36,444 nucleotides of DNA, taken from the NCBI GenBank assembly GCA_902790525.1, contig CADASI010000015.1, positions 1 through 36,444 on the forward strand, read 5' to 3'. Source of the stretch: an uncultured Eubacteriales bacterium (GTDB lineage: Bacteria; Bacillota; Clostridia; Christensenellales; Aristaeellaceae). Of the stretch, positions 1 through 6,615 are shown in pieces. A program made the position numbers and the translations under genes. Numbering within the stretch: the stretch's first letter is position 1; each line of letters starts with the position of its first letter. The notes beneath the pieces were generated by a model that was not told where the DNA came from, searched no databases, and was given only the letters and a program-made list of their open reading frames with translations.

Positions 1-75
1 CTTCGCTAAGCCTTCGGCAACGGATTCCAGCGCGGGCTGGTCGCGCCTGCCTTCGGCAGTGGCGCGACTGCTATT
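1..75. other. Left-edge spacer with a hairpin
   Basis: No gene is seen. Positions 41-67 can fold into a GC-rich hairpin in which TCGCGCC pairs with GGCGCGA around an inner TGCC/GGCA stem. There is no T-run after it, so a terminator is unlikely. It directly abuts the MITE-like repeat at 76 and may be interior sequence of a longer related element that continues beyond the window. Confidence 0.3.
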
Positions 76-159
76 GCCCCACTAAGCCTGCGGAAAATCA
101 CCTTGAAATGCAGCCAAATCCGCTCGAAACTGCATCTCCCGGCATTTAGAAACACACTC
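76..159 (-). repeat. Incomplete MITE-like copy, inverted relative to the copy at 1679-1797
   Basis: This stretch is the reverse complement of about 1679-1762, with one mismatch seen in roughly 84 bp. It ends in the same terminal sequence (AGAAACACACTC) followed by TA at 160-161. The other terminus, about 35 bp in the intact copy, is absent and the sequence changes abruptly at 75/76. It is therefore either truncated or one end of a longer element. With the second copy it brackets nagA in opposite orientation. Confidence 0.75.
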
Positions 160-207
160 TAGTGGAAAAAAGGAGGATCGGTCGGACAAAAAAGGAGGAT
201 TAGTCGT

Positions 208-243
208 ATGAAACCGCTTGAACCCGACGTAAGAACGTGGTAA
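208..243 (+). CDS. Possible 11-codon leader or gene-start remnant
   Basis: A short frame starting with ATG at 208 encodes MKPLEPDVRTW and stops with TAA. It is preceded by a strong AGGAGG sequence about 9 nt upstream. The AAAAAAGGAGGAT block occurs twice, 22 bp apart (166-184 and 188-206). It could be a leader peptide, or the relic of a gene cut off by the neighbouring repeat. The predicted nagA promoter (218-246) lies inside it, so both cannot be read simply as one transcript leader. No homologue is recognised. Confidence 0.15.
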   Translation: MKPLEPDVRTW

Positions 244-246
244 AAT
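218..246 (+). promoter_or_regulatory. Predicted sigmaA promoter for nagA
   Basis: TTGAAC (218-223) and TAAAAT (241-246) are separated by 17 bp, with a TG extended -10 dinucleotide at 238-239. A start near 252 would leave a short leader before the nagA ribosome binding site. Confidence 0.6.
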
Positions 247-273
247 AAGGGGGGATACAAAGGGGGATTCGCC

Positions 274-1419
274 ATGAAGAGCATCGTCAACGGACGGATA
301 CTGATCCCTGACGGCGTCATTGACCAAAAGGTGCTCACGTTTGACCAGCGCATCGCGGAGATCGCGTCGGAGCCGCCGGAGGAGGCGGAGATCATCGACG
401 CCAAGGGCTGCTACGTGGCCCCGGGGCTGATCGACGTTCACTGTCACGGCTTTATGGGGTGGGATACCTCCCGCGCCGACCTCTCCGACCTGAGAAACAT
501 GTGCGCCCACCTGGTCCGCAACGGCGTGACGAGCTGGCTGCCCACCACGCTGACCCTGCCCTGGCCCGAGCTGGAGAAGTGCTTCACGGCCATCCGCGAG
601 GTCATGCGGGAGAGCGCCCTGCCCGAGTGGCGCGGCGGCGCGCAGGTGCTGGGCTGCCACGCGGAGGGCCCGTTCATCAGCCCCAGGCGCAAGGGCGCCC
701 AGCGCGAGGAGTACATCCAGCGCCCGGACCCCCGCAGGATCAAGCCCTGGGCGAGCGTCATCCGGCTGATCACCGTCGCCCCCGAGGTGGACGGCGCGCT
801 GGACTTCATACGCGCGGCCAGGCGGATGGGCATCGCGGTGTCCATGGGCCACAGCGACGCCACCGCGGAGCAGGCCTTCGCCGCCATCGAGGCCGGGGTC
901 ACCCACGTGACCCACACCTTCAACGCCATGGCCCCGCTGAACCACCACAACCCCGGCCTGGTGGGCGCGGCGCTCAACGACGACCGGGTGTACTGCGAGC
1001 TCATCGCCGACGGCCTGCACGTCAGTCCCCTGATGCTCCCCCTGATGGCGCGGCTCAAGCTGCACCGGCTGGTGCTGATCACCGATTCCATACAGTCCGC
1101 CGGGATGCCCGAGGGCGTGTACGACCAGCTGGGCGTGCAGATCCGCATGGAGGGCGAATACTGCCGACTGATGGACGGCACCCTCGCCGGCAGCACGCTG
1201 ACGATGGACAAGGCCGTGCGCAACTTCGTGCGCTTCTCCGGCATACCGATGTGGCGCGCCGTCAACATGGCCTCCCTCTACCCCGCCCGCGCCATCGGCA
1301 TGGACAACCGCAAGGGCGCGCTGCAGCGCGGCAAGGACGCCGATATCGTCATCGCCGACCGGCACTTCAACGTCCGCGCCACCTTCGTGGGCGGCGCGTG
1401 CGTGTACAAGGCGCAGTAA
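274..1419 (+). CDS. nagA: N-acetylglucosamine-6-phosphate deacetylase
   Basis: Cytoplasmic amidohydrolase that converts GlcNAc-6-phosphate to glucosamine-6-phosphate plus acetate, feeding amino-sugar recycling or catabolism. The 381-aa length is normal for the family. Visible motifs are the metal-site HCH at residues 56-58 (GLIDVHCHG), the ligand Glu131 in HAEGPFIS, His193 in MGHSDAT, His214 in THTFNAMAPL, the substrate-contacting ADGLHVSP segment, and catalytic Asp271 in LITDSI. The ATG at 274 is chosen because GGGGG lies 7 nt upstream and family homology begins at once. The usual partner nagB is not in the window. The gene stands alone, flanked by inverted copies of a MITE-like repeat, and no regulator is adjacent. 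Confidence 0.95.
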   Translation: MKSIVNGRILIPDGVIDQKVLTFDQRIAEIASEPPEEAEIIDAKGCYVAPGLIDVHCHGFMGWDTSRADLSDLRNMCAHLVRNGVTSWLPTTLTLPWPELEKCFTAIREVMRESALPEWRGGAQVLGCHAEGPFISPRRKGAQREEYIQRPDPRRIKPWASVIRLITVAPEVDGALDFIRAARRMGIAVSMGHSDATAEQAFAAIEAGVTHVTHTFNAMAPLNHHNPGLVGAALNDDRVYCELIADGLHVSPLMLPLMARLKLHRLVLITDSIQSAGMPEGVYDQLGVQIRMEGEYCRLMDGTLAGSTLTMDKAVRNFVRFSGIPMWRAVNMASLYPARAIGMDNRKGALQRGKDADIVIADRHFNVRATFVGGACVYKAQ

Positions 1420-1463
1420 CGGGATAAATGTTGTTCTATTGATTGTTGACTTGGATTCGGCTT

Positions 1464-1494
1464 GAGAGTGCAGAGTGGAGAGTGCAGAGTGCAG
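1464..1494 (+). repeat. Heptad array, left arm of locus A
   Basis: About four and a half units of GAGAGTG/CAGAGTG lie 44 bp after the nagA stop codon. They are complementary to the CACTCTG-type units at 1855-1950, so the two arrays face each other across the spacer. Confidence 0.8.
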
Positions 1495-1566
1495 TTTTGG
1501 TTCAAATCCCTTCGGGATTTGTCCGATTGAAAAGAGTTGACTCTTCATGGAAACTTGTGGGATATC

Positions 1567-1675
1567 CCCCCTCATCAGTCACCTGCGGTGACAGCTTCCC
1601 CCCAGGGGGAAGCCTTCCCGTCAAGCCTCCAAAAGCCTTCCCCTTCAGGGGAAGGTAGATTAATGCCGTCAGGCA
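1567..1675. repeat. Palindromic intergenic repeats
   Basis: The segment contains GTCACCTGCGGTGAC (1580-1594), a CTTCCCC/GGGGAAG hairpin, a second CCCCTTCAGGGG hairpin near 1640-1655, and TTAATGCC/GGCATTA. The CCTTCAGGGGAAGG and GACGGAAGAGGTCGT modules also occur at 6507-6570, so this is a dispersed family within the window. Confidence 0.6.
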
Positions 1676-1678
1676 TTA

Positions 1679-1797
1679 GAGTGTGTTTCTAAATGCCGGG
1701 AGATGCAGTTTCGAGCGGATTTGGCTGCATTTCAAGGCGATTTTCCGCAGGCTTAGTGGGGCTAAGTCAAGGGTTCAGGCATTTTAGAAACACACTC
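1679..1797 (+). mobile_element. MITE-like element with TA flanks
   Basis: A 119-bp element with terminal inverted repeats: GAGTGTGTTTCTAAA at the left and its complement at the right. It is flanked by TA on both sides (1677-1678 and 1798-1799). Removing the element plus one TA restores the uninterrupted palindrome TTAATGCC-GTCA-GGCATTAA of the surrounding repeat, as expected for insertion at a TA target. TA duplication is typical of IS630/Tc1-mariner-type elements. No transposase is present, so it would have to be mobilised in trans. Confidence 0.7.
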
Positions 1798-1854
1798 TAA
1801 GACGGAAGAGGTCGTCCCCGTTTGCGACGGACGCCATGAATGGCGTCCCTACGG

Positions 1855-1950
1855 CTCTGCACTCTGTACTCTGCACTCTGCACTCTGTACTCTGCACTCT
1901 GCACTCTGTACTCTGCACTCTGCACTCTGTACTCTCCACTCTCCACTCTG
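1855..1950 (-). repeat. Heptad array, right arm of locus A, with 21-bp higher-order period
   Basis: About 14 consecutive 7-bp units of the ACTCTGC/ACTCTGT type. Units alternate C, C, T at the seventh base, giving a 21-bp period repeated about four times, and end with ACTCTCC variants. The array stops 10 bp before the ribosome binding site of the glycosyltransferase gene. Confidence 0.85.
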
Positions 1951-1972
1951 AAAAAAGGTAAGGATCTCTTAG

Positions 1973-3115
1973 ATGCGCATCATCCAATTCTGCGACACCT
2001 TCCTGCCCATCATGGACGGGGTGGGCAACGTGGTGTATCAATACGCCCGGAACATGGGGCTCAAGGGCCACGAGAGCTACGTGGTCGCGCCCCAGGCGAA
2101 CACGGGCTACCGGGGCAACTTCCCCTTTGAGATCGTGGACTACATCGGCGTGCCGCTTCTGAAGCTCAAGAGCTACAAGGTGGGCACGCCGCTGTTGGAC
2201 GTGCACTGCCAAAACCGCTTAAACCACATCCACGCCGACATCGTGCACGCCCACTCGCCCTTCGTGGCCGGCCACGCGGGCCTGTCCTACGCCCGCAAGC
2301 AGGGCTGCCCCATCGTGGGCACGTTCCACTCCAAGTATTACGACGACTTTTTGCAGGTCACCGGCGTCGGCGCGCTGGCCGCGCTGGGCACGAAGTACGT
2401 GGTGAACTTCTACGAGAAGTGCGACGAGGTCTGGGCCGTGAACGAGTCCTCCGCGCAGACCCTGCGGGACTACGGCTTTAGCGGGGACATCCGCGTGGTG
2501 TACAACGGCACCGACATCGCGGCGGTGGACGACCGGGCGCTCCGGGCGGCGTCGGAGCAGTACGCCCCCGACGGCGCGCCGGTTCTGCTGTTCGTGGGCC
2601 AGATGAACTGGAAGAAGAACCTGCGCTGCGTGCTGGAGGCCTGCGCGAAGCTGCGCCGCCCCTTCCGGCTGGTGCTGGCGGGGCAGGGCCCCCACGAGAA
2701 GGACATCGCGAAGCTGGCGAAGGCGCTGGGCATCGACGACCGGGTGCGGATGACCGGCCACATGACGGACCGGGACCTGCTGAACGCGCTGTACAAGCGC
2801 GCGTCGCTGTTTTTGTTCCCCTCCGTCTACGACAACTCCCCGCTGGTGGTGCGGGAGGCCGCCGCCATGGGCACCCCCGCCGTGGTGGTGCGCAAAAGCT
2901 CGGCCTCGGAGGGCATGCGCGACGGCTTCAACGGCTTTCTGTGCGACGACGACCCCGCCGACCTGGCCCGCGTGATCGAGCGCGCGCTTTCCGACCCGGA
3001 GGCGCTGGAGGAGATCGGCGAAAACGCCCGCAAGACCATCCCCATCCCCTGGTCTGTGCTGGTGGATGAGGTGCTGGAGCACTACGGACAGATTATCCAT
3101 CAAAAGAGAAAGTGA
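1973..3115 (+). CDS. Family 4 glycosyltransferase (GT-B fold)
   Basis: A 380-aa retaining GT4-type enzyme, expected to transfer a sugar from a nucleotide sugar at the cytoplasmic membrane face. The N-terminal Rossmann half begins MRIIQFCDTFLPIMDGVGNVV (the usual glycine-containing acceptor-side loop). HSPFVAG and GTFHSKYYDDF resemble diacylglycerol glucosyltransferases and related lipid glycosyltransferases. The C-terminal half has LLFVGQMNWKKN and the nucleotide-binding stretch at about 286-300. There the first acid of the E-x7-E motif is Asp (DNSPLVVREA). The start at 1973 has AAGGA 8 nt upstream. The stop overlaps the start of a thioesterase gene, hinting at a lipid-related role, but the acceptor cannot be read from sequence. 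Confidence 0.8.
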   Translation: MRIIQFCDTFLPIMDGVGNVVYQYARNMGLKGHESYVVAPQANTGYRGNFPFEIVDYIGVPLLKLKSYKVGTPLLDVHCQNRLNHIHADIVHAHSPFVAGHAGLSYARKQGCPIVGTFHSKYYDDFLQVTGVGALAALGTKYVVNFYEKCDEVWAVNESSAQTLRDYGFSGDIRVVYNGTDIAAVDDRALRAASEQYAPDGAPVLLFVGQMNWKKNLRCVLEACAKLRRPFRLVLAGQGPHEKDIAKLAKALGIDDRVRMTGHMTDRDLLNALYKRASLFLFPSVYDNSPLVVREAAAMGTPAVVVRKSSASEGMRDGFNGFLCDDDPADLARVIERALSDPEALEEIGENARKTIPIPWSVLVDEVLEHYGQIIHQKRK

Positions 3116-3849
3116 AACCCATGCAGGGATACTACGAGCGCGCGCTGACCATACTGCCCAGCATGTGCGACGCCACGGCGAAGCTGGGCGTGCCCAACGC
3201 CTTTGCGCTGTTCATGGACCTGGCCACCGAGCACGCCGAGCGGCTGGGCGTGGGCATGAACGGCCTGATGAAGCAGGGGCTTTTCTGGCTGACCGTGCGC
3301 ACGCGCATACGCTTTTACGACTGCCCGGCCCTCACCGAGACCGTGACCCTGCGCACCTGGCCCGAGGCCCCGGAGCGCTCCCGCTGCAACCGCGATTACG
3401 CCATACTGCGGGGCGGGGAGGTCATCGTCGCGGGCAAGACCGAGTGGATGATCATGGATTTGAAGACCCACCGGCTGCATCCCGTGGACGGCGTGTTCCC
3501 GGAGGACCTGGAGCTTCTGGAGGACCGGGTGCTGCCGGAGCCCTTCGCGCGGCTGACCGACGATTTTTCCGACGCCGAAAGCCTCGGCCAATACACCGTG
3601 CGCTCCACCGACATCGACCTGGGCGGCCACATGAACAACGCCGCCTATGTGCGGGCCATCGCCGGGGCGTTCTCCTCGAAGGACTGGAGCGACCTGCGCA
3701 TCCGCGAGATGGAGGTCGCCTTCCGAAGTCCCTGCTTCGAGGGCGAGACGCTGGATATCCACCGGCGTCACGCCGACGGGGGCACGGAGATCCGCCTCTC
3801 CCGGGAAGGAAAGACCATCGCGCTGGCGCGGATCGTCGGCGGAGAATGA
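3112..3849 (+). CDS. Acyl-ACP thioesterase (double hotdog)
   Basis: A 245-aa protein with two hotdog domains in the FatA/FatB-like acyl-ACP thioesterase family (PF01643). It would hydrolyse acyl-ACP to free fatty acid in the cytoplasm. The N-terminal domain has the AFALFMDLATEHAERLG helix and the IRFYDCPALTETV strand. The second domain carries the conserved DIDLGGHMNNAAYVR stretch near residues 166-180, matching the Asn/His-containing active-site region of the family. A GTG start at 3112 overlaps the glycosyltransferase stop (GTGA). An ATG at 3121 is an alternative three codons in. Either way translation is likely coupled to the upstream gene. Bacterial members often occur in Clostridia, where they adjust membrane fatty acid pools. 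Confidence 0.85.
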   Translation: MKPMQGYYERALTILPSMCDATAKLGVPNAFALFMDLATEHAERLGVGMNGLMKQGLFWLTVRTRIRFYDCPALTETVTLRTWPEAPERSRCNRDYAILRGGEVIVAGKTEWMIMDLKTHRLHPVDGVFPEDLELLEDRVLPEPFARLTDDFSDAESLGQYTVRSTDIDLGGHMNNAAYVRAIAGAFSSKDWSDLRIREMEVAFRSPCFEGETLDIHRRHADGGTEIRLSREGKTIALARIVGGE

Positions 3850-3889
3850 AACAGCGGCGGGGGCGCCGCCCCTACAACGTGCGCGCACT

Positions 3890-4050
3890 TTGAGACAGCG
3901 CCTGCCAGACCGATGAGAAACCCGCAAGACAAGGAAGAACGGCTTGCAGATGAGGGAGCTTACCCGGTCGTAAGTGACCGATTCTGCAAGCCGTTCTGAC
4001 GCAGTAAGCAAAAAACTCTACCGATTCTTTCCGGTCGGTAGAGTTTTTTG
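3890..4050 (+). ncRNA. Candidate structured RNA with its own terminator
   Basis: The gap between two genes holds a long hairpin: arm GAACGGCTTGCAGA (3937-3950) pairs perfectly over 14 bp with 3983-3996. The inner part can form CTTAC/GTAAG (3959-3963 with 3970-3974) with loop CCGGTC. The loop segment CGGTC (3965-3969) could instead pair with GACCG at 3976-3980, or with GACCG upstream at 3908-3912 as a pseudoknot. A strong rho-independent terminator follows directly. I do not recognise an Rfam family, the 5' boundary is a guess, and no promoter was identified. Confidence 0.35.
4010..4049. terminator. Bidirectional rho-independent terminator
   Basis: AAAAAACTCTACCGA (4010-4024) and TCGGTAGAGTTTTTT (4035-4049) form a 15-bp stem including A/T tracts on both sides. 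It can therefore stop transcription from the thioesterase side and from the minus-strand transglutaminase gene. Confidence 0.9.
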
Positions 4051-4077
4051 CGGTTGCGGGATTTATCAGCGGTCTGG

Positions 4078-6450
4078 TTACGGGATGATTTCAAAGTCCC
4101 CCAATCCCCTGATCACCCGCGTCAGTATGAACCGCGCGCGCTCCATGGGCCGCATGCCCTTTTCAAACCGGGCGTAGGCCCGCAGGCCGGTCTGCACGTC
4201 GTCGCGCCGGACGGGCTTGCCGGCGTAGCGTGCGAGCGTCACAGCGCGGCTGAACGCCTCGAAGTCGGGGTTGTCCAGCTCCTTCGCCACCCGCTGGGCG
4301 AAGGCCTCCGGGCTCTCGCCGCTCTGGGGATACTGCCCCAGGTGCGCAAGCAGCGTCAGGTTGGCGCGATAGGCGATCATGGCCCCCTGGGAAGCCCGCC
4401 GGGTCTTCTTGCACAGCAGCGCCGGGTCGGCGCTCTGGAGCCGACGCCGCACCCACCAGATCAAAAGCGCAATCAGCGCCAGTATCAGCAGCACGATCAG
4501 CGCGCCCCACGCCCCGCCGCCCGCGGCGGCCTCGGGACGGTCCTCGGGTTGGTCCTCCGGGGGGAAGTCGTCCGGGTCGGGGGTGTCGTCGTCCTGCGGG
4601 TCGTCCTCCGGCTCGTCGAAGGGATGCCCCTCCGGCTCCGGCGAGGGCGTGGGCTCCTGCTGGGTGTTGTCGTTCAGGCCCGTCTGCCCGTCGTCCACGC
4701 CGTCGGCGGCCTTGGAGGAATCGTCCTCCGGCGGCACCGTGTTCCCCGGCTGATCCTCCGGGCTGTTCGCGGCGTAGCCGTACTGTTCCTCGCCCGGATC
4801 ATTGCCGGCGCCCGCCTCGCCGCCGGCGTTCGGCCCTCCGTTGGTGGCGTCAAAGGGGATCCAGCCCAGCCCCTTGAAGTACACCTCCGCCCAGGCGTGG
4901 GCTTCCATGCCGGTCAGCGTGACGGTTCCGTCCACACCGGGCCGGGCATAGTAGCCCTCGACGTAGCGCGTGGGCAGCCCCGCGATGCGCCCCATCACCG
5001 CCATGGCCGAGGCGTAGTAGCTGCAATAGCCCTGCCTGCTGTCCAGCACGAACCAGGACACGAAGTCCCTGCCCCGGGGCGGATATTCCACCTCCAGCTT
5101 ATAGCGCATGTTCTTGCGCAGGTAGTCGGCGATGGCCGCGGCGCGCTCGTAGGGATTGCGGGCGTCGGCGGTGATCTCCATGGTCAGGGCGTAGAGCCCG
5201 TCCTCGATGCCGTCGGGCAGCTGGCTGTGGGCCGAGAGGATGGGGCCGTACCGGTCGTCGTCGTCCGTCTCACCCCACAGCGCCGCCTGCATCAGCGCTT
5301 CGCCGTGCACGGGGTTCAGCGCCTCCAGGGCGTAGCTGTCCCCGCGCTCGGCCACGCGGGCCATGAACATCTCGCCCGAGGAGTTGTAGTACACCGCGTT
5401 GGACAGGGCCATGTCGAAGTCCTTCATCCTGCCGGGCACGAACAGCGTGCTGGTGCCGGAATCCAGCAGCTCCACCGACGCCCTGACCGTCTGAAACGCC
5501 TCCTCGGGGCTGTCGAAGCGCAGATCGAACACCCGCTCCCGCACCAGGCGGTGGGTGACATCGTAGTACAGATACCGGTTCTTGGGGGTGACGTCCACCC
5601 AGGAATAGCCGGTGTAGGTGGCGCGTATGGTGCCCCGCAGCAGTATGGGGGCGTCGGACGTCACACGCATCACCGCCTTGGGATCGGGATTCGCCGGGCC
5701 GCCCAGCATGGCCACGGGCTGGCCGTCCACCTCGCCGCCGTGGTTGTAGCCCTCCTCCGCGATGGAGAACGCGATGCGCTCGTGGGTGAAGTTGAAGTAC
5801 TGCTCAAACACGCTGCGCACCCGGGCGGCCAGGTTCTCCATGGGTTCCCAGGTCACCCGGCCCGCGGGCATCAGCGCGAGCGCCACGGCCACCGCCAGCG
5901 CCGAGGGCAGCAGCACCCGCAGCGCCGGGCGGTCCCGCTGCACGCCGTCGGACAGCGCAAACGCCGCCGCCCCGGCGATCAGCCCCGGCACCGACGCGGC
6001 GATGGAGGCCTGCTGGGACATGCCGTGGCTGAACACCAGCATGGCCCCGAGGATCAGTATCGCCATGGACGTGCCGCCGCGCTTATAGAGCATCAGGAAA
6101 AACAGCGCGCCGAACACCAGCGCCGCGCACACCAAAAGCGCCTGCGCGCCCGCGACGGCCTCCGCGCCCGGGGCGGCGTCCATGAGCGCGGGGACGGCCC
6201 GCAGCCGGTCCAGGTGGGTCAGCGTCCAGCCGCCGGTCATCACCGCCAGCGCCGCCAGACCGATCACCGCGCCCGCCGTGGAGTACGCCGCCAGGCCGCC
6301 GAGCAGCGCCGACAAGAGCGCCGCCAGCCACGCCCGCAGGCCCGGCGCCGCGTTGAGCGCCGTGCCGATGGTCGTCAGAGCGCTGCCCGCGAACGCCGCC
6401 GCCAGCAGCGCCGTGAGCGCGATGCGATGGAGTTTGGTATTGTTGTTCAT
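4078..6450 (-). CDS. Membrane-bound transglutaminase-like protein (TgpA-type)
   Basis: A 790-aa membrane protein in the TgpA/YebA layout. The N-terminal 200 residues hold about six hydrophobic segments. An extracytoplasmic region (200-440) precedes a transglutaminase core with catalytic triad Cys476 (RQGYCSYYA), His518 (MEAHAWAEV) and Asp534 (IPFDATNG). An acidic Pro/Asp/Glu-rich linker (about 540-640) leads to a last membrane helix (ALIVLLILALIALLIWW) and a cytoplasmic DUF4129-like tail. Such proteins typically sit with MoxR and DUF58 genes, as here on the same strand, and are thought to process or crosslink surface proteins. The substrate is unknown. ATG at 6450 has AAGG a few bases upstream. 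It is separated from DUF58 by a heptad-repeat spacer. Confidence 0.9.
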   Translation of the reverse strand: MNNNTKLHRIALTALLAAAFAGSALTTIGTALNAAPGLRAWLAALLSALLGGLAAYSTAGAVIGLAALAVMTGGWTLTHLDRLRAVPALMDAAPGAEAVAGAQALLVCAALVFGALFFLMLYKRGGTSMAILILGAMLVFSHGMSQQASIAASVPGLIAGAAAFALSDGVQRDRPALRVLLPSALAVAVALALMPAGRVTWEPMENLAARVRSVFEQYFNFTHERIAFSIAEEGYNHGGEVDGQPVAMLGGPANPDPKAVMRVTSDAPILLRGTIRATYTGYSWVDVTPKNRYLYYDVTHRLVRERVFDLRFDSPEEAFQTVRASVELLDSGTSTLFVPGRMKDFDMALSNAVYYNSSGEMFMARVAERGDSYALEALNPVHGEALMQAALWGETDDDDRYGPILSAHSQLPDGIEDGLYALTMEITADARNPYERAAAIADYLRKNMRYKLEVEYPPRGRDFVSWFVLDSRQGYCSYYASAMAVMGRIAGLPTRYVEGYYARPGVDGTVTLTGMEAHAWAEVYFKGLGWIPFDATNGGPNAGGEAGAGNDPGEEQYGYAANSPEDQPGNTVPPEDDSSKAADGVDDGQTGLNDNTQQEPTPSPEPEGHPFDEPEDDPQDDDTPDPDDFPPEDQPEDRPEAAAGGGAWGALIVLLILALIALLIWWVRRRLQSADPALLCKKTRRASQGAMIAYRANLTLLAHLGQYPQSGESPEAFAQRVAKELDNPDFEAFSRAVTLARYAGKPVRRDDVQTGLRAYARFEKGMRPMERARFILTRVIRGLGDFEIIP

Positions 6451-6468
6451 TGCGTAACCTTGCTTGAA

Positions 6469-6615
6469 TTAGTTAGGAGTTAGGAGATAGGAATTAGGAA
6501 TTGATGACGACCTCTTCCGCCCCTTCAGGGGAAGGTGGCATTTGCGAAGCAAATGACGGAAGAGGTCGTAGCCCCAATTCCTAATTCCTAATTCCTCATT
6601 CCTAATTCCTCATTC
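6469..6615. repeat. Composite inverted heptad element, locus B
   Basis: The left arm (6469-6503) consists of GGAATTA-like units and the right arm (6575-6615) of TAATTCC/TCATTCC units. By eye 29 of the 36 innermost positions pair. The core is nested and palindromic: ACGACCTCTTCCG (6507-6519) with CGGAAGAGGTCGT (6558-6570), enclosing CCCCTTCAGGGG and ATTTGCGAAGCAAAT. Read on the minus strand, it starts at the TGA stop of the DUF58 gene, and that TGA is itself part of a heptad. Confidence 0.85.

Larger units (their letters stand above)
1420..1972. other. 553-bp gene-free spacer packed with nested repeats
   Basis: There is no credible gene. In order it holds a GAGAGTG-type heptad array (1464-1494), palindromic repeats (1567-1675), an intact MITE-like element (1679-1797), the displaced half of a palindrome (1800-1815), a GGACGCC/GGCGTCC hairpin (1829-1848), and a long inverted heptad array (1855-1950). 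The array ends just before the ribosome binding site of the next gene. No convincing promoter or rho-independent terminator was found. Confidence 0.7.

Noticed and set aside
82-1575. Long minus-strand open frame (497 codons) opposite nagA
   Set aside because: Antisense shadow of a GC-rich gene: low-complexity His/Gly/Arg/Val composition, no motifs, and it runs through the repeat spacer.
1855-1950. Heptad array considered as a CRISPR array
   Set aside because: Units are 7 bp with no spacers, and there are no cas genes in the window.
4048-6483. Plus-strand 811-codon frame opposite the transglutaminase gene
   Set aside because: Shadow of codon bias; rich in His, Arg, Gln and Gly with no domain, while the minus strand has a clear catalytic triad.
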